Positions 47,641 to 58,745 of a DNA stretch of 64,000 nucleotides are shown one piece after another. The DNA lies in contig NZ_JACSPU010000004.1 of NCBI RefSeq assembly GCF_014836985.1, forward strand, positions 372,001 through 436,000. The letters are read 5' to 3'. Source of the DNA: Planococcus wigleyi. GTDB taxonomy: Bacteria > Bacillota > Bacilli > Bacillales_A > Planococcaceae. The notes under the pieces were generated by a model that was not told the origin of the DNA, did no database searches, and worked only from the letters and a program-made list of their open reading frames with translations. A program made the position numbers and the translations under genes. How positions within the stretch are numbered: the stretch's first letter is position 1; each line of letters begins with the position of its first letter.

Positions 47641-47870
47641 GCAAAAAACTCCTGTCGTCTGTAAAGGACGAAGGAGTTTTTCGCGGTACCACCTTTATAC
47701 ACAGGTCTACTTGCACACCTGGCTCTCAAGTTTCATAACGGATGTTAAGTCCGGTTCCCGCTACTCATTTCACGGCAACTGCTCCGAGGTGACATTCAAA
47801 TATGGGTCCATGAAAGCCTCTCACCAATCGGCCTTCTCTCTGAAATGCACACACATTCTACTATCCTCAT
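47641..47870 (-). promoter_or_regulatory. T-box riboswitch (valine, GUC specifier) of valS
   Basis: Minus-strand leader with the T-box core GGTGGTACCGCG (47682-47693), an intrinsic terminator AAAACTCCT...AGGAGTTTT with T run (47643-47681), the stem I AGAGA motif (CAGAGAGAAGG) and a specifier region GAATGTCACCTCGGAG in which GTC (47791-47793) is the valine codon. Uncharged tRNA-Val should stabilise the antiterminator and allow valS transcription. The match of specifier and downstream gene supports the assignment. Confidence 0.92.
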
Positions 47871-47903
47871 CAACGCATAAATATCTAATTACTCTTATTG
47901 TAC

Positions 47904-48953
47904 TCAATATCCGGTTTTAGCGTCAAGTTTTTTTACAATGAATGCCACAAGCGGCGCGGCCACCAATAGAATAAAGAACAGCCGGAACAGCTGGAATCCG
48001 GTGATGAGTGCCACGTCCCCTCCAACAGCGAGCGCGGTGATGGCCATTTCCGCTATGCCACCGGGTGCTGCACTTAGAAAGAAGTCGAGGAATATGTATT
48101 CAGGCAGCCAGTTTGCAAGGATGTAAGCAATCAATACAGTAAAACTGATGAGCAGCACATTATTCAACACAATCGCAGCACCCAACCGGAACGTCAGCTT
48201 ATCGCCGATGCCTTCCATCTGTAGGCCAAGGTTCGCACCGATGCAGACCTGTGCAATGGCAATGAGCCAATACGGCATATCAATCAGGACATCCCCCGAC
48301 ACGGCCTGGACAATCGCCATGGCCAGGATGGGTGCCAACAGTTCAGCGGCAGGAAATTTAATCTTCTTCATACCCGCATACAATAATAAACTGACAGCAA
48401 GTGCCAACAGGAATAAGCCTGGCGAGAAAGTGAACAGCTGCTCTTCCATTTCCCCTGCCCCTCTGCCATGTAAGAAAATCGTCAGGAAGGGGACAATCGT
48501 CACCACCATGAAAATGCGAATGGTCTGCATCATCGTCACGACGGTGATATTCGCCGAAGGGATTTCTTCAGCTAAAACCACCATCTGCGCCAATCCACCC
48601 GGTATGGAACCAAGCAAGCTCGTTCCCAGGCTTTCATGAACCATCCGCTTGAACAGCAGACCGAGAGCAACCGACAAGGCCACGACTGAAACCGTCATGA
48701 ACGCCATATAAGGCAAGTCCATCGCCATCAATAACACCGCATCGCGTGTAAACGATGAACCGATTTGCACACCGAGCATCACCAGTCCAACTGTCCGCAG
48801 GAATCGTGGCCAGTAGAGGGGGATTTTGGTGAATTGATTGACGAGCAAAAGTGCGAACATCGGTCCCAGCAGCCAAGGCAGAAACATGCCGACCGCTTCA
48901 AATACCGCCCCTGCAGCAATCGCAATAACTGCCGTTACTATAAATGACTTCAC
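47904..48953 (-). CDS. AbrB family (duplicated-domain) membrane permease
   Basis: A 349-residue polytopic protein with about 9-10 hydrophobic helices. Two copies of the AbrB_dup pattern are visible: LLGPMFALLL, LGVQIGSSFT and GSIPGGLAQMVVLAEE in the first half, and CIGANLGLQMEG and LSAAPGGIAEMAITALAVG in the second. The family is often mis-annotated as ammonia monooxygenase or as the AbrB regulator; transport function is unproven. GTG start with AAAGGAGG 8 bases upstream. It lies between hemL and valS, where Bacillus has spoVID and ysxE. Confidence 0.85.
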   Translation of the reverse strand: MKSFIVTAVIAIAAGAVFEAVGMFLPWLLGPMFALLLVNQFTKIPLYWPRFLRTVGLVMLGVQIGSSFTRDAVLLMAMDLPYMAFMTVSVVALSVALGLLFKRMVHESLGTSLLGSIPGGLAQMVVLAEEIPSANITVVTMMQTIRIFMVVTIVPFLTIFLHGRGAGEMEEQLFTFSPGLFLLALAVSLLLYAGMKKIKFPAAELLAPILAMAIVQAVSGDVLIDMPYWLIAIAQVCIGANLGLQMEGIGDKLTFRLGAAIVLNNVLLISFTVLIAYILANWLPEYIFLDFFLSAAPGGIAEMAITALAVGGDVALITGFQLFRLFFILLVAAPLVAFIVKKLDAKTGY

Positions 48954-49054
48954 GGCCTTTCCTCCTTTCCCAAGTGCCTTAGTTGTTTTCTATGGTACAG
49001 GAAACAAGGGCATCTGTGGAGTATGCAGGCTGGCGTTCGGTGTTCTTTCCATAC

Positions 49055-49091
49055 AAAAAACCGGGGCCTCTGAAAATTCCAGAAGCCTCGG
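49055..49091 (-). terminator. Terminator of the hem operon
   Basis: Stem CCGAGGCTTCTG / CAGAGGCCCCGG (two mismatches) followed by TTTTTTG on the minus strand, 15 bases after hemL. Confidence 0.8.
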
Positions 49092-49106
49092 CCTGTTTTT
49101 CTTTTA

Positions 49107-50393
49107 TTAACGTGCCAGTTTAGCAAATACGGTATGGAATGCTTCAACGGTTTTCGCAATATGCTCTTCCGTATGGGCAGTCGATAGGAACATGCCTTCA
49201 AACTGGGACGGCGGCAGGAAGATGCCTTCTTCCGCCATCAAGCGGTAATAATCTGCGAACAACTCGGTGTCCGAAGTTTTTGCTGATTCAAAATCGACTA
49301 CGTCTTCATTTGTGAAGAAGAAACCGATCATTGATCCTGCACGGTTCACGGTATGCGGGATGTTGTATTTCGTCGCCGCTTCACGGAATCCTTTTTCAAG
49401 CTGGTCGCCGCGTTCGATAAAGACGTCATAGCTTTCTTCCGTCAAACGGGACAGCGTTTCGTATCCTGCCCGCATTGCAAGCGGATTGCCCGACAACGTA
49501 CCTGCCTGATAGATCGACCCGCTTGGTGCCACTTGTTGCATGATTTCACGCTTGCCGCCGAATGCCCCAACAGGCAACCCGCCGCCGATGACTTTGCCGA
49601 GGCACGTCATGTCCGGGGTAACGCCGAAATAGCCTTGTGCACAATTAAAGCCGACACGGAAACCGGTCATGACTTCATCAAAAATCAAAATCGTGCCATT
49701 TTCATGAGTCAAATTGCGAAGCTCTGTCAAAAAGCCTTCATTTGGCGGCACAACGCCCATATTGCCGGCAACCGGCTCGACAATGACTGCAGCCAAATCG
49801 TCGCCGAATTCCTGGAATGCCAAACGCACGCTTTCCAGATCGTTATATGGAACTGTAATGGTGTTTTTAGCGATCGATTCTGGAACTCCTGGAGAATCAG
49901 GCAATCCTAAAGTCGCAACGCCTGACCCGGCTTTGATCAACAGGCTATCGCCATGGCCATGGTAGCAGCCTTCAAATTTCAGGATCTTGTCGCGTCCCGT
50001 GTAGCCACGTGCCACACGCAATGCGCTCATTGTCGCTTCTGTTCCGGATGAAACCATGCGGACCATTTCAATCGAAGGGACACGTTCCATAACCAACTTG
50101 GCCATGGTATTTTCAAGTTCAGTCGGTGCGCCGAACGAAGTTCCAAGCGCTGCCGTTTCCTGAATCGCCTTGACCACTTCCGGATGGGCATGGCCCAAAA
50201 TCAGCGGTCCCCAAGACAGGACATAGTCAATATACGTATTGCCATCAATATCGGTGATGGTTGCCCCGCTGCCGGATTGCATGAAAATCGGGTCCATGTT
50301 GACCGATTTAAACGCACGGACCGGACTGTTGACGCCGCCCGGCATTAATTTTTTTGCTTCAGTGAATGCTGCCAATGATTTTTCGTATGTCAT
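49107..50393 (-). CDS. hemL: Glutamate-1-semialdehyde 2,1-aminomutase
   Basis: PLP enzyme converting glutamate-1-semialdehyde to 5-aminolevulinate. The 428-residue product has [42 protein letters not shown] and the PLP-lysine site [23 protein letters not shown] precedes the ATG, which overlaps the hemB stop by 4 bases. Last gene of hemAXCDBL. Confidence 0.97.
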   Translation of the reverse strand: MTYEKSLAAFTEAKKLMPGGVNSPVRAFKSVNMDPIFMQSGSGATITDIDGNTYIDYVLSWGPLILGHAHPEVVKAIQETAALGTSFGAPTELENTMAKLVMERVPSIEMVRMVSSGTEATMSALRVARGYTGRDKILKFEGCYHGHGDSLLIKAGSGVATLGLPDSPGVPESIAKNTITVPYNDLESVRLAFQEFGDDLAAVIVEPVAGNMGVVPPNEGFLTELRNLTHENGTILIFDEVMTGFRVGFNCAQGYFGVTPDMTCLGKVIGGGLPVGAFGGKREIMQQVAPSGSIYQAGTLSGNPLAMRAGYETLSRLTEESYDVFIERGDQLEKGFREAATKYNIPHTVNRAGSMIGFFFTNEDVVDFESAKTSDTELFADYYRLMAEEGIFLPPSQFEGMFLSTAHTEEHIAKTVEAFHTVFAKLAR

Positions 50394-51373
50394 TTAGTTC
50401 CCTCCAGCCAGCGTGCTGCATCTTTTGCGTGATACGTCATCACGATATCTGCTCCTGCGCGCTTCATGCTGAGCAGTGTTTCCAAAACGATTTTCTCTTC
50501 ATCGATCCAACCGTTTGCCGCTGCTGCTTTGACCATGGCGTATTCGCCAGAAACATTGTAAGCAACAATCGGAATATCAAAATTATCGCGTACTTCACGG
50601 ATGATGTCCAAATAAGACAATGCCGGTTTGACGATCATGAAATCTGCGCCTTCCTGAATGTCAGAAGTGGCTTCACGCAATGCTTCCATGCGGTTTGCCG
50701 GATCCATTTGGTAGGTTTTGCGGTCTCCGAATTGAGGAGTGCTGTGTGCTGCCTCACGGAAAGGTCCGTAATAGGCGGATGAATACTTGACGCCGTAAGA
50801 CATGATCGGTGTGTTTTCAAAACCGGCTTGGTCCAGTCCATAACGGATCGCTGCAACAAAGCCGTCCATCATATTCGACGGCGCAATGATGTCAGCTCCT
50901 GCTTTTGCTTGAGACACGGCAGTGCGCGCCAACAAATCAAGGGATTCATCGTTCAAGATGACGCCATTTTCGATTACACCGCAATGGCCATGATCGGTAT
51001 ATTGGCAAAGGCAAGTATCAGCGATAACCACCAATTCCGGATGGCGTTCTTTCGCAAAGCGGATCGCTTCCTGTGTAATGCCATGGTCGTGATAAGCTTG
51101 CGAACCGACCGCATCTTTTTCATTTGGCACACCGAACAAAATAACAGAAGGAATTCCAAGATCTACAACTTCGTCCAGTTCCTCGCCTAATTTATCCAAT
51201 GAGTAATGGAAAACACCCGGCATTGAAGAAATTTCTTCTTTAATGTTCTCGCCTTCAACGACAAAAATCGGATAAATGAAATCCTCTTTATGTAAGCTCG
51301 TTTCGCGGACCATTGAACGGATATTGGCAGAACCACGCAAACGGCGATGGCGATTAAAATTCAATTCTTTCAT
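50390..51373 (-). CDS. hemB: Porphobilinogen synthase (delta-aminolevulinate dehydratase)
   Basis: Condenses two 5-aminolevulinates to porphobilinogen. The 327-residue product has the zinc-type active-site Cys cluster [17 protein letters not shown], the Schiff-base lysines in [16 protein letters not shown] and [24 protein letters not shown] lies upstream of the ATG, within the end of hemD with which it overlaps by 4 bases. Confidence 0.97.
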   Translation of the reverse strand: MKELNFNRHRRLRGSANIRSMVRETSLHKEDFIYPIFVVEGENIKEEISSMPGVFHYSLDKLGEELDEVVDLGIPSVILFGVPNEKDAVGSQAYHDHGITQEAIRFAKERHPELVVIADTCLCQYTDHGHCGVIENGVILNDESLDLLARTAVSQAKAGADIIAPSNMMDGFVAAIRYGLDQAGFENTPIMSYGVKYSSAYYGPFREAAHSTPQFGDRKTYQMDPANRMEALREATSDIQEGADFMIVKPALSYLDIIREVRDNFDIPIVAYNVSGEYAMVKAAAANGWIDEEKIVLETLLSMKRAGADIVMTYHAKDAARWLEGTK

Positions 51374-52071
51374 TTTGAAAAACTTCCTTTCGCTATTTCA
51401 TTGATGACTTCCATATAAGTGTATTTCTTCGGAGTAAAATCGACTTTTCCGCCGTTTGCCTCGATAGCCCCTTGTGTAACATGGCCAATGGCAGCGGTAC
51501 GGATATTCGACCAGTCTCCTCCTGCCTGCCGGTAAGCCGACACAGCAGAAGGACTGGCGAATAGAATGATGACATCTTTCAGTTGCACTAGCTTTTCCGC
51601 ATTCTTCAAGTCCAGCACGGTATCATAAACCGTCCACTCGTCCACTTGCATATGCATCGAAGCAATCGTGTTTTTCGCTAAATTGCCTTTGATGAACAGG
51701 CATTTGACTTTGCCGGAAACCACCGGAAACTCCTGAATGAAATGATCGGCACTAAAAACCCGCGGGATGAAATCAACGGTGTAGCCATGCTGCTGCAGCA
51801 CAGCAGCCGTCTGGTCGCCGACAGCCGCAATTTTCGCGGTCACGTTTTCATCGAGCTGGCAAAATGCCTGTGCACTGGTGCGGCTCGTGAAAATCAGCCA
51901 GTCGTAGCCACCGAGGTCCGGCTTGTCCAACCGGCGGATCAAGGTGGTGACGAGCGGCACATAAAGCGTTTCCGCTCCTAGTGATTGTGCACGGCGAACC
52001 GCTTCCTCCGGCTCTCTCGAACCGGTGAAAACGATGGTTTCGCCTTGAAGCAAAAGATCTTTATCAGACAT
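51370..52071 (-). CDS. hemD: Uroporphyrinogen-III synthase
   Basis: Closes hydroxymethylbilane to uroporphyrinogen III. The 233-residue protein shows the two-domain HemD pattern, weakly conserved as in all members: [63 protein letters not shown] and [15 protein letters not shown]. The assignment is firm because of its place between hemC and hemB. It overlaps hemC by 8 bases. Confidence 0.93.
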   Translation of the reverse strand: MSDKDLLLQGETIVFTGSREPEEAVRRAQSLGAETLYVPLVTTLIRRLDKPDLGGYDWLIFTSRTSAQAFCQLDENVTAKIAAVGDQTAAVLQQHGYTVDFIPRVFSADHFIQEFPVVSGKVKCLFIKGNLAKNTIASMHMQVDEWTVYDTVLDLKNAEKLVQLKDVIILFASPSAVSAYRQAGGDWSNIRTAAIGHVTQGAIEANGGKVDFTPKKYTYMEVINEIAKGSFSK

Positions 52072-52993
52072 TGCTCTCAGCTTTAACGCGTTGAATCAAA
52101 TCGTATCCGCCTTGTGCACTGATTTTCTCAGCCACTTCACGGCCTGCTTGAATTGGGTCACGGCTGATTGATGTTTCCTTGAATACCTGATCCGCTTCCG
52201 GCGAAGAAATCAATCCTGTAAATGTAATTTCCCCATCTTTCACTGTTCCGTATCCTGCAATCGGCACTTGGCAGCTTCCGTCCATGTCACGCAGGAATTT
52301 ACGCTCTGCATTAACAGCCAAGGCGGTTTCTTCATGATTCAATTTAGCCAGTTCCGCCAAAAGTTCTGTATCGTCTTCGCGGCATTCAATCCCTAATGCG
52401 CCTTGTCCGATAGCCGGAAGGCATTCGTCGACTTCCAGGAATTCTGTAACCAAGTCATCTTTCCACCCCATGCGTTTCAAGCCGGCTGCAGCCAAAATGA
52501 TGGCATCAAAATCGCCTGCCTGCAATTTCGCAAGACGTGTATCGATGTTGCCGCGGATCCATTGGATATCAAGGTCTGGACGCAACAGCAAAAGCTGTGA
52601 ACTGCGGCGCAAGCTGCTTGTCCCAACAACTGCTCCAACCGGAAGTTCCAATAATTTCACATGGCCGTTGGCGATATAAGCGTCGCGCGGATCTTCACGT
52701 TCTGGAATACAGCCGATAGTCAGGCTTTCCGGCAAGACAGAAGGCATATCCTTCATGCTGTGGACAGCAAAATCGATTTCTTTATTGAACAGCGCCTGTT
52801 CGATTTCTTTGACGAAAAGACCTTTACCGCCGACTTTTGATAGCATGACGTCGACAATGCGATCGCCTTTCGTAACGATTTCCTTGATTTCAAATTCAAA
52901 AGGCGATCCCGCCGCTTTCATTTTTTCGATGAACTGGTTGGTTTGTGTCAATGCCAGCTTGCTTCTTCTAGAACCTACAATAATTTTTCTCAA
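52064..52993 (-). CDS. hemC: Hydroxymethylbilane synthase (porphobilinogen deaminase)
   Basis: Polymerises four porphobilinogens. The 309-residue product has [41 protein letters not shown], and the cofactor-binding cysteine in [12 protein letters not shown]. The TTG start at 52993 was chosen because AAGGGTAGG lies upstream and the N-terminus then matches the family; the longer frame to 53020 runs into hemX. Confidence 0.96.
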   Translation of the reverse strand: MRKIIVGSRRSKLALTQTNQFIEKMKAAGSPFEFEIKEIVTKGDRIVDVMLSKVGGKGLFVKEIEQALFNKEIDFAVHSMKDMPSVLPESLTIGCIPEREDPRDAYIANGHVKLLELPVGAVVGTSSLRRSSQLLLLRPDLDIQWIRGNIDTRLAKLQAGDFDAIILAAAGLKRMGWKDDLVTEFLEVDECLPAIGQGALGIECREDDTELLAELAKLNHEETALAVNAERKFLRDMDGSCQVPIAGYGTVKDGEITFTGLISSPEADQVFKETSISRDPIQAGREVAEKISAQGGYDLIQRVKAESNV

Positions 52994-53010
52994 ATGAATC
53001 CTACCCTTCT

Positions 53011-53841
53011 TTAATACCAAAAATGAAATTCAGATAATCGGCTGCCTAAAAAGAAATTGATCAGCAGCAATAAAAATGCATACGTATGTGCCAGCGCGTA
53101 ATTCATCCCATTCAACGAGCCTTTGCGGTGCCACCACAGCACAAAGCTGTAGACCACCAGCAAGATGAACGATCCGACAATCTTCATGTCGAAGATAGAA
53201 AATGCAGCAAGTGAAATAAATGCCCATTGCAGCCCGAGCACCAATGACACGAACAGCAGCGAAATCCCGACGAGAATCGAAATCGTCATAAATTGCTGTG
53301 TTTGGCTGAGTGACGGCAAGCTGCTCCATTGCTTTGTCCATTTTTTCTGCTTCAATAATCGGTAAAGGATCATGTGAAGCGCCGAAAAAACGAATGACAA
53401 GGAAAATGCCACATAGGATAAAATCGCGAAACTGATATGGATGAACAATAATTCCGAGACCAGCGATTCCCCGACAGGCGAACGCTCGATCTGGACCGGC
53501 GCGAAGGTGTGGATCGTCATGAAGATGAATCCAATGATGTTGATGAAGAATACAGCAAAATCAAAACGGTAGAAAATCCTCAATACGAGCGACAGCGTCA
53601 CCAGCAACCAGGCATAAAAATAAATGCCTTCGAATAAAGTCAGTATCGGAAATCGTTGAGTCTCAACGATATACAGCACCAGGAAGACCGTCTGCAGCAC
53701 CCATACAATGCCGAGCAGCGTCATGGCTATCCGGCTGGCTCTTTTCTCTTTATATAAGTAATCTATAAAATAAAAAACAAGGCTGACAGCATATAGTATA
53801 ACCATAGCTTCGTGCAGCCTTGCCATTGTTATATCAGCCAT
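53011..53841 (-). CDS. hemX: HemX-like membrane protein (cytochrome c assembly fold)
   Basis: A 276-residue polytopic protein with eight hydrophobic helices, matching HemX of Bacillus in length and operon position. The CcsA-like features [44 protein letters not shown] (quoted in part: [16 protein letters not shown]) and LWWHRKG are visible. HemX lowers HemA levels in Bacillus. The ATG at 53841 was chosen for the AAGGGGAA 7 bases upstream; the frame is open for 18 more codons. Confidence 0.93.
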   Translation of the reverse strand: MADITMARLHEAMVILYAVSLVFYFIDYLYKEKRASRIAMTLLGIVWVLQTVFLVLYIVETQRFPILTLFEGIYFYAWLLVTLSLVLRIFYRFDFAVFFINIIGFIFMTIHTFAPVQIERSPVGESLVSELLFIHISFAILSYVAFSLSFVFSALHMILYRLLKQKKWTKQWSSLPSLSQTQQFMTISILVGISLLFVSLVLGLQWAFISLAAFSIFDMKIVGSFILLVVYSFVLWWHRKGSLNGMNYALAHTYAFLLLLINFFLGSRLSEFHFWY

Positions 53842-53925
53842 CCCATTCCCCTTCGTTTCCATAGTTAAAGGCGTTCCGTCTCTACATTTTAACATATAGA
53901 TCCGAAAACGCCTCTTTAAGAAAGC

Positions 53926-55296
53926 TTAAAATGAATATTTGGGAGTTTCAGTTGCTTGTTGGGTTTCGAGAACGGCTTTTTCCGTTTTCTTTTGTGCAGC
54001 TTGCGACTGCTTTTCAATTTCTTTTTCAACGTCTTCTTCGATCCCGAAAATTTGCATGAATAATTCCAATTGTTCACGTGACTTAGGCGCTCCGCCCATT
54101 TCTTTCGCTTGCAGAATCGGATCTTTCAACAATTGATTGATAATCGATTTGGTGTGTTTGTTGAGAATTTTCTTTTCACGGTCAGTCAGATCCGGCATTT
54201 TGTTTTCAATGCTTGCCATGGTCTCAGCCTGTATGCCAAGCGCTTTTTGGCGCAGCGCAGAAATTACCGGAACAACGCCAAGCGTTGTCAGCCAGTCGTT
54301 GAACTGAAGTGCTTCCTGATCGATCATGGTCATGATTTGGCCAGCCGCGCGTTCACGTTCTGCCAAATTCGCTTCTACGATGCCTTGCATGTCATCAATG
54401 TCGTACAAGAAGACATTCGGCAAGTCGCCGATGCGTGGATCCATATCACGTGGAACTGCGATATCCACCATGAATAACGGTTTGCCTTTGCGTAGTTTTT
54501 CCACAAACTGCATCAATTCAAGATCGATGACAAAGTCAGTCGAGCCGGTTGATGAAATCAGAATGTCCGCTTCCAGCAATGCGCATTGCAATTGGTTCAA
54601 CGGTTTTGCATTGCCGCCGAATTTGTCTGCCAACAGTTCCGCTTTCTCGAATGTACGGTTAATGACAGTGATACGGTCAGCTCCGCTCCCCTGCAAGTTC
54701 TTGATGGCCAATTCACCCATTTTTCCGGCACCTAAAATAACAACATGTTTGTTTTTAAGCGTACCAAAAATCTTCTTGCCGAGTTCAACTGCTGCATACG
54801 ATACCGACACGGCATTTTCGCCGATGGCCGTTTCAGAATGCGCTCTTTTCGCCAATGTAACAGCTTGCTTGAACAATTGATTAAACACCGTACCTGTAGT
54901 GCCGTGCTCTTGGCCTGCAAGGAAACTGTTTTTTACTTGCCCAAGAATCTGCGTTTCACCCAATACCATTGAGTCGATGCCGGCTGTTACACGGAATAAG
55001 TGTTCAATTGCTTGATCTTGCTCATGGACAAATAAATACTGGGAAATGGCTTCTTGTGGCAAGCCAAAATAGTCAGCAAGAAATTGCTTCACATAATACT
55101 TCCCAGTGTGAAGCTGATCCACGACCGCATAGATTTCCGTCCGGTTACAAGTGGACACGATCACGTTCTCCAATATGCTTTTTTGTTCTTTTAACGCCTG
55201 CATCGCCTGTGGCAGCTCATTTTCAATAAATGAAAGCTTTTCGCGAATTTCCACGGGTGCAGAGCGATAATTCACCCCGACTACTAATGTATGCAT
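53926..55296 (-). CDS. hemA: Glutamyl-tRNA reductase
   Basis: First enzyme of C5 heme synthesis: reduces glutamyl-tRNA to glutamate-1-semialdehyde. The 456-residue product has [20 protein letters not shown], the catalytic C50 in [28 protein letters not shown] and the NADPH site [17 protein letters not shown], with a C-terminal dimerisation helix. The tail after about residue 420 is Lys/Gln-rich and variable. AAAGGTG precedes the ATG at a slightly long distance (about 11 bases). First gene of the operon, behind a PerR-box promoter. Confidence 0.97.
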   Translation of the reverse strand: MHTLVVGVNYRSAPVEIREKLSFIENELPQAMQALKEQKSILENVIVSTCNRTEIYAVVDQLHTGKYYVKQFLADYFGLPQEAISQYLFVHEQDQAIEHLFRVTAGIDSMVLGETQILGQVKNSFLAGQEHGTTGTVFNQLFKQAVTLAKRAHSETAIGENAVSVSYAAVELGKKIFGTLKNKHVVILGAGKMGELAIKNLQGSGADRITVINRTFEKAELLADKFGGNAKPLNQLQCALLEADILISSTGSTDFVIDLELMQFVEKLRKGKPLFMVDIAVPRDMDPRIGDLPNVFLYDIDDMQGIVEANLAERERAAGQIMTMIDQEALQFNDWLTTLGVVPVISALRQKALGIQAETMASIENKMPDLTDREKKILNKHTKSIINQLLKDPILQAKEMGGAPKSREQLELFMQIFGIEEDVEKEIEKQSQAAQKKTEKAVLETQQATETPKYSF

Positions 55297-55402
55297 GGGT
55301 ACAAAACACCTTTCACGTTCATATTTCCTCTAGATTTAGTATACCACTTATCATCTTTAAAATGCCTTTGAATTTGTGAACAAGGCATGAATATAGTCCT
55401 TA

Positions 55403-55432
55403 TTTATAATTATTATAAATTAATAGTAGCAA
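55403..55432 (-). promoter_or_regulatory. hemA promoter with PerR box
   Basis: Minus strand: -35 TTGCTA (55427-55432), 18-base spacer, -10 TATAAA (55403-55408). Overlapping the spacer and -10 is a perfect 15-bp palindrome TTATAATAATTATAA (55404-55418), the PerR box consensus. PerR represses hemAXCDBL in Bacillus subtilis and releases it upon peroxide stress. The rest of the 314-base gap to ysxC shows no gene. Confidence 0.85.
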
Positions 55433-55576
55433 AGGTGTCTGACGTCTACAAGTATAACGCTCTTAGTCGGAATTACCTGTCAACTCAAACTATCGCGAGA
55501 GATGGATTCGCTTCAGGCGGGCGATTGAAGAGCAGTTAGGCAGAGGGAAATCTATGGAAGAAGGAGCTATTTCCAA

Positions 55577-55604
55577 TAAAAAAAGCACAGCCCGGAGGCT
55601 GCGC
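55577..55604 (-). terminator. Terminator of lon-ysxC
   Basis: Stem GCGCAGCC / GGCTGTGC (one G-T pair) with a TCCG loop, followed by seven T on the minus strand, 7 bases after ysxC. Confidence 0.85.
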
Positions 55605-55610
55605 TTGAAT

Positions 55611-56195
55611 TTATTGCATTCTGCTTTCGATTTCTTTCCAGGCTTCGTCTTTGCCGAGACCGGTTTCAGACGAAAAAATGATCAATGGATCGGTTTTATC
55701 CATATCCAATGTGGTGCGCACAATTTTCTTGTGCTTGTCCCATTTGCCTTTTGGAATTTTATCCGCTTTGGTCGCGATAATGATGCATGGAATGCCGTAA
55801 TGCTTCATGAAATCATACATCGCGATATCGTCTCTGCTTGGCGGATGGCGCAAGTCGACGATTTGGATCACAGCACGCAATGGTTCGCGGTCTGTGATGT
55901 ACCTTTCAATCATCTTGCCCCATGCTTCCCGTTCGCTTTTTGATACTTTGGCATAGCCGTATCCGGGAACATCGACATAGAACAGCTTTTCTTCAATTTT
56001 ATAGAAGTTCAAGGTCTGTGTCTTGCCGGGTTTAGATGAGATGCGCGCCATGCTTTTGCGCCCGATCATTTTGTTGATGAAAGACGATTTCCCGACGTTT
56101 GAACGTCCGGCTAAAGCGAATTCCGGTAAACCGTCTTCCGGATATTGATCCGGACGGACGGCACTGATGACTAGTTCTACATGATTAACTTTCAT
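55611..56195 (-). CDS. ysxC: Ribosome biogenesis GTPase YsxC/EngB
   Basis: Essential GTPase for late 50S assembly. The 194-residue protein has G1 [20 protein letters not shown]3 [14 protein letters not shown] and G4 [13 protein letters not shown], all EngB hallmarks. AAGGAG lies 8 bases before the ATG, which overlaps the lon stop by 4 bases (ATGA). The lon-ysxC pair is conserved in Bacilli. Confidence 0.96.
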   Translation of the reverse strand: MKVNHVELVISAVRPDQYPEDGLPEFALAGRSNVGKSSFINKMIGRKSMARISSKPGKTQTLNFYKIEEKLFYVDVPGYGYAKVSKSEREAWGKMIERYITDREPLRAVIQIVDLRHPPSRDDIAMYDFMKHYGIPCIIIATKADKIPKGKWDKHKKIVRTTLDMDKTDPLIIFSSETGLGKDEAWKEIESRMQ

Positions 56196-58519
56196 TCATT
56201 TTCTCCTTCTAAGGCAATTTCCAATGCCTCATCCGCTTGAGAAACCAGTTTAAAGGTCAGCTCTTCACGGATTGTTTCTGGTATATCTTCCAGGTCACGC
56301 TCATTGTCAAGCGGCAAGATGATGGTTTTCAATCCAGCACGGTGCGCACTCAAGGTTTTTTCCTTGATTCCGCCGATTGGCAGAACGCGGCCGCGCAAGG
56401 TGATTTCACCCGTCATGCCGACTTCACGGCGGATCGGACGTTTCGTTAAAGCAGATACCAAAGCAGTCGCGATGGTAATCCCCGCTGAAGGGCCGTCTTT
56501 TGGAACAGCGCCTTCCGGAACGTGGATATGGATATCGTGCGATTCATGGAAATTCGGATCGATCCCCAGAGATTCAGCACGGGCACGGACAAACGACAAT
56601 GCCGTTTGTGCAGATTCTTTCATGACGTCCCCCAGTTTACCGGTCAACTGCAATTTGCCTTTGCCGGCTGACAGCGAAACTTCGATTTGAAGCGTGTCCC
56701 CGCCGACTGTTGTATAGGCAAGGCCAGTAGCCACGCCGATTTGGTTTTCTGTTTCAGCCATTCCGTAACGGAATTTGCGTTTTCCAAGGTACGATTCCAC
56801 TTCTTCTGCGCCGACTTTCACTTGGTCTTTCTCTTTTGAGACAATTTGCTTGGTTACTTTGCGGCAGATTGAAGCGATTTGGCGTTCCAGTCCACGGACA
56901 CCCGCTTCGCGCGTATAGTAGCGGACGATATTAAGCAAAGCTTCGTCATCAAACTGCAACTGTTCTTCCGTCAAACCATGTTCTTTCATTTGCTTCGGTG
57001 CCAAATGGTTTTTAGCGATCATTTGTTTTTCGACTTCTGTGTAGCCCGCAATTGAAATGACTTCCATCCGGTCACGCAGCGGTCCAGGAATTGATCCTAA
57101 ATCATTGGCTGTCGCGATGAAAAGCACATTGGAAAGATCATACGTTTCTTCAATGTAATGGTCACTGAACGAATTATTCTGTTCTGGATCCAATACTTCC
57201 AGCATCGCCGAAGATGGATCGCCGCGGAAATCATTCGACATCTTATCGATTTCATCCAACAGGAAGACCGGGTTAACGGTTCCCGCTTTTTTCATTCCTT
57301 GTATGATACGGCCTGGCATCGCACCGACATACGTCCGGCGATGGCCTCGGATTTCCGATTCATCGCGGACGCCGCCAAGTGAAACGCGGACAAATTTGCG
57401 GTCCAGGGATTCGGCGATCGATTTCGCCAAGGACGTTTTCCCGACACCCGGAGGTCCGACCAGACAAAGAATTGGGCCACGCAATGAATTGGTCATCTGC
57501 TGGACAGCCAAGTATTCCAGTACGCGTTCTTTGACGCTTTCCAGTCCATCATGGTCACGGTCCAACACTTCTTCTGCGTATTTGATATCCAGACGATCAT
57601 CTGTCGCTTCCGACCACGGAATCGTTACCAACCACTCGATATAATTGCGGATAATGCCGCTTTCTGCAGCTGCGGAAGGAAGTTTCTCGTAACGGTCCAG
57701 TTCTTTGAAAGCCACTTTTTGAGTGGATTCCGGCATTTTCGCTTCTTCGATCCGTTTTTTCAGATCGACCACTTCAGCTGATTTGCCGTCTTTGTCGCCA
57801 AGTTCCGTTTGGATCGCTTTCATCTGCTCGCGCAAATAAAATTCTTTTTGCGTCTGCTCCATCGCTTTTTTCACACGAAGGTTGATCCGTTTTTCCAGAT
57901 CTACGACTTCCTGTTCACTATGGAGACGGGTAATCAAAAGCTCTAAGCGTTTGCTGATATCGAATGTTTCCAAAACTTCCTGCTTGGCAGCCACTTTCAT
58001 CGAAAGATGGGAAGCGACCATATCCGCCAAACGGCCAGGCTCTTCAATATCAGCAACGGTATTATACGTTTCTGTGCTGACTTTTTTCGAGCTCTTCGCG
58101 TAGTTCTCAAAATGCTCAAGCAACAAACGCATTAGGGCGTCTTGTTCTGCATCTCTTTCTGTTTCGTCCGGGAAAGAAGTCACTTCAACAATCGTGAAGT
58201 CTTCCCCTTCCTCGTAGTTCTTCATTTGTCCGCGTTCCAAACCTTCAACCAGTACACGGATTGTGCCATTCGGCAATTTCAGCATCTGCTTGACATATGC
58301 CAGCGTACCGATTTTGTGGAGATCGTCTTTCTCCGGCTGCTCTGTACTCATGTCTTTTTGAGTTGCCAAAAAGATGATGTTGTCATCCAGCAATGCCTGT
58401 TCCAATGCAGCCACCGAACGCTCACGGCCTACATCTATATGCAATACCATCGTCGGGAATACAAGAAGTCCGCGCAATGGCAGTAATGGCACACTTTTCG
58501 TCACTTTTTTCTTCGCCAT
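56192..58519 (-). CDS. lon: ATP-dependent protease LonA
   Basis: Hexameric AAA+ protease degrading misfolded and regulatory proteins. The 775-residue product has the LON N-domain ([20 protein letters not shown]), Walker [16 protein letters not shown], Walker [11 protein letters not shown], and the Ser-Lys dyad: [15 protein letters not shown] with the nucleophile Ser and [16 protein letters not shown] with the Lys. The ATG at 58519 has GGAGGTGA upstream; the longer frame by 11 codons lacks one. In Bacillus the prespore protease lonB lies between lonA and clpX and is absent here. Confidence 0.97.
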   Translation of the reverse strand: MAKKKVTKSVPLLPLRGLLVFPTMVLHIDVGRERSVAALEQALLDDNIIFLATQKDMSTEQPEKDDLHKIGTLAYVKQMLKLPNGTIRVLVEGLERGQMKNYEEGEDFTIVEVTSFPDETERDAEQDALMRLLLEHFENYAKSSKKVSTETYNTVADIEEPGRLADMVASHLSMKVAAKQEVLETFDISKRLELLITRLHSEQEVVDLEKRINLRVKKAMEQTQKEFYLREQMKAIQTELGDKDGKSAEVVDLKKRIEEAKMPESTQKVAFKELDRYEKLPSAAAESGIIRNYIEWLVTIPWSEATDDRLDIKYAEEVLDRDHDGLESVKERVLEYLAVQQMTNSLRGPILCLVGPPGVGKTSLAKSIAESLDRKFVRVSLGGVRDESEIRGHRRTYVGAMPGRIIQGMKKAGTVNPVFLLDEIDKMSNDFRGDPSSAMLEVLDPEQNNSFSDHYIEETYDLSNVLFIATANDLGSIPGPLRDRMEVISIAGYTEVEKQMIAKNHLAPKQMKEHGLTEEQLQFDDEALLNIVRYYTREAGVRGLERQIASICRKVTKQIVSKEKDQVKVGAEEVESYLGKRKFRYGMAETENQIGVATGLAYTTVGGDTLQIEVSLSAGKGKLQLTGKLGDVMKESAQTALSFVRARAESLGIDPNFHESHDIHIHVPEGAVPKDGPSAGITIATALVSALTKRPIRREVGMTGEITLRGRVLPIGGIKEKTLSAHRAGLKTIILPLDNERDLEDIPETIREELTFKLVSQADEALEIALEGENE

Positions 58520-58578
58520 CTGGGAAGTCACCTCCGGGAATATTTTCAACAAGAAACAATCGTAAGTAAGTTTTTAAG

Positions 58579-58606
58579 GTTATAAGACATATCGCAGCCT
58601 TGACAG
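58579..58606 (-). promoter_or_regulatory. Candidate lon promoter
   Basis: Minus strand: -35 CTGTCA (58601-58606), 16-base spacer, -10 TATAAC (58579-58584), about 60 bases upstream of the start codon. Confidence 0.45.
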
Positions 58607-58624
58607 GTGCTTCCGCTTTTCTAA

Positions 58625-58678
58625 TAAAAACGGGCCAACTCCGAAATGCGCGGATGCGCACGATCAGAGTCAGCCCGT
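58625..58678 (-). terminator. Terminator of clpX
   Basis: Long stem with arms ACGGGCTGACTC / GAGTTGGCCCGT (mismatch in the middle) and an inner TGCGCATCCGCGCA hairpin, followed by TTTTATT on the minus strand. Confidence 0.75.
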
Positions 58679-58745
58679 ATCATCCTTTTGATTGGTTCAA
58701 CTGCCACTCAGTGAGACTTTTCCACTGCGTGAAGTTCCACTCATT

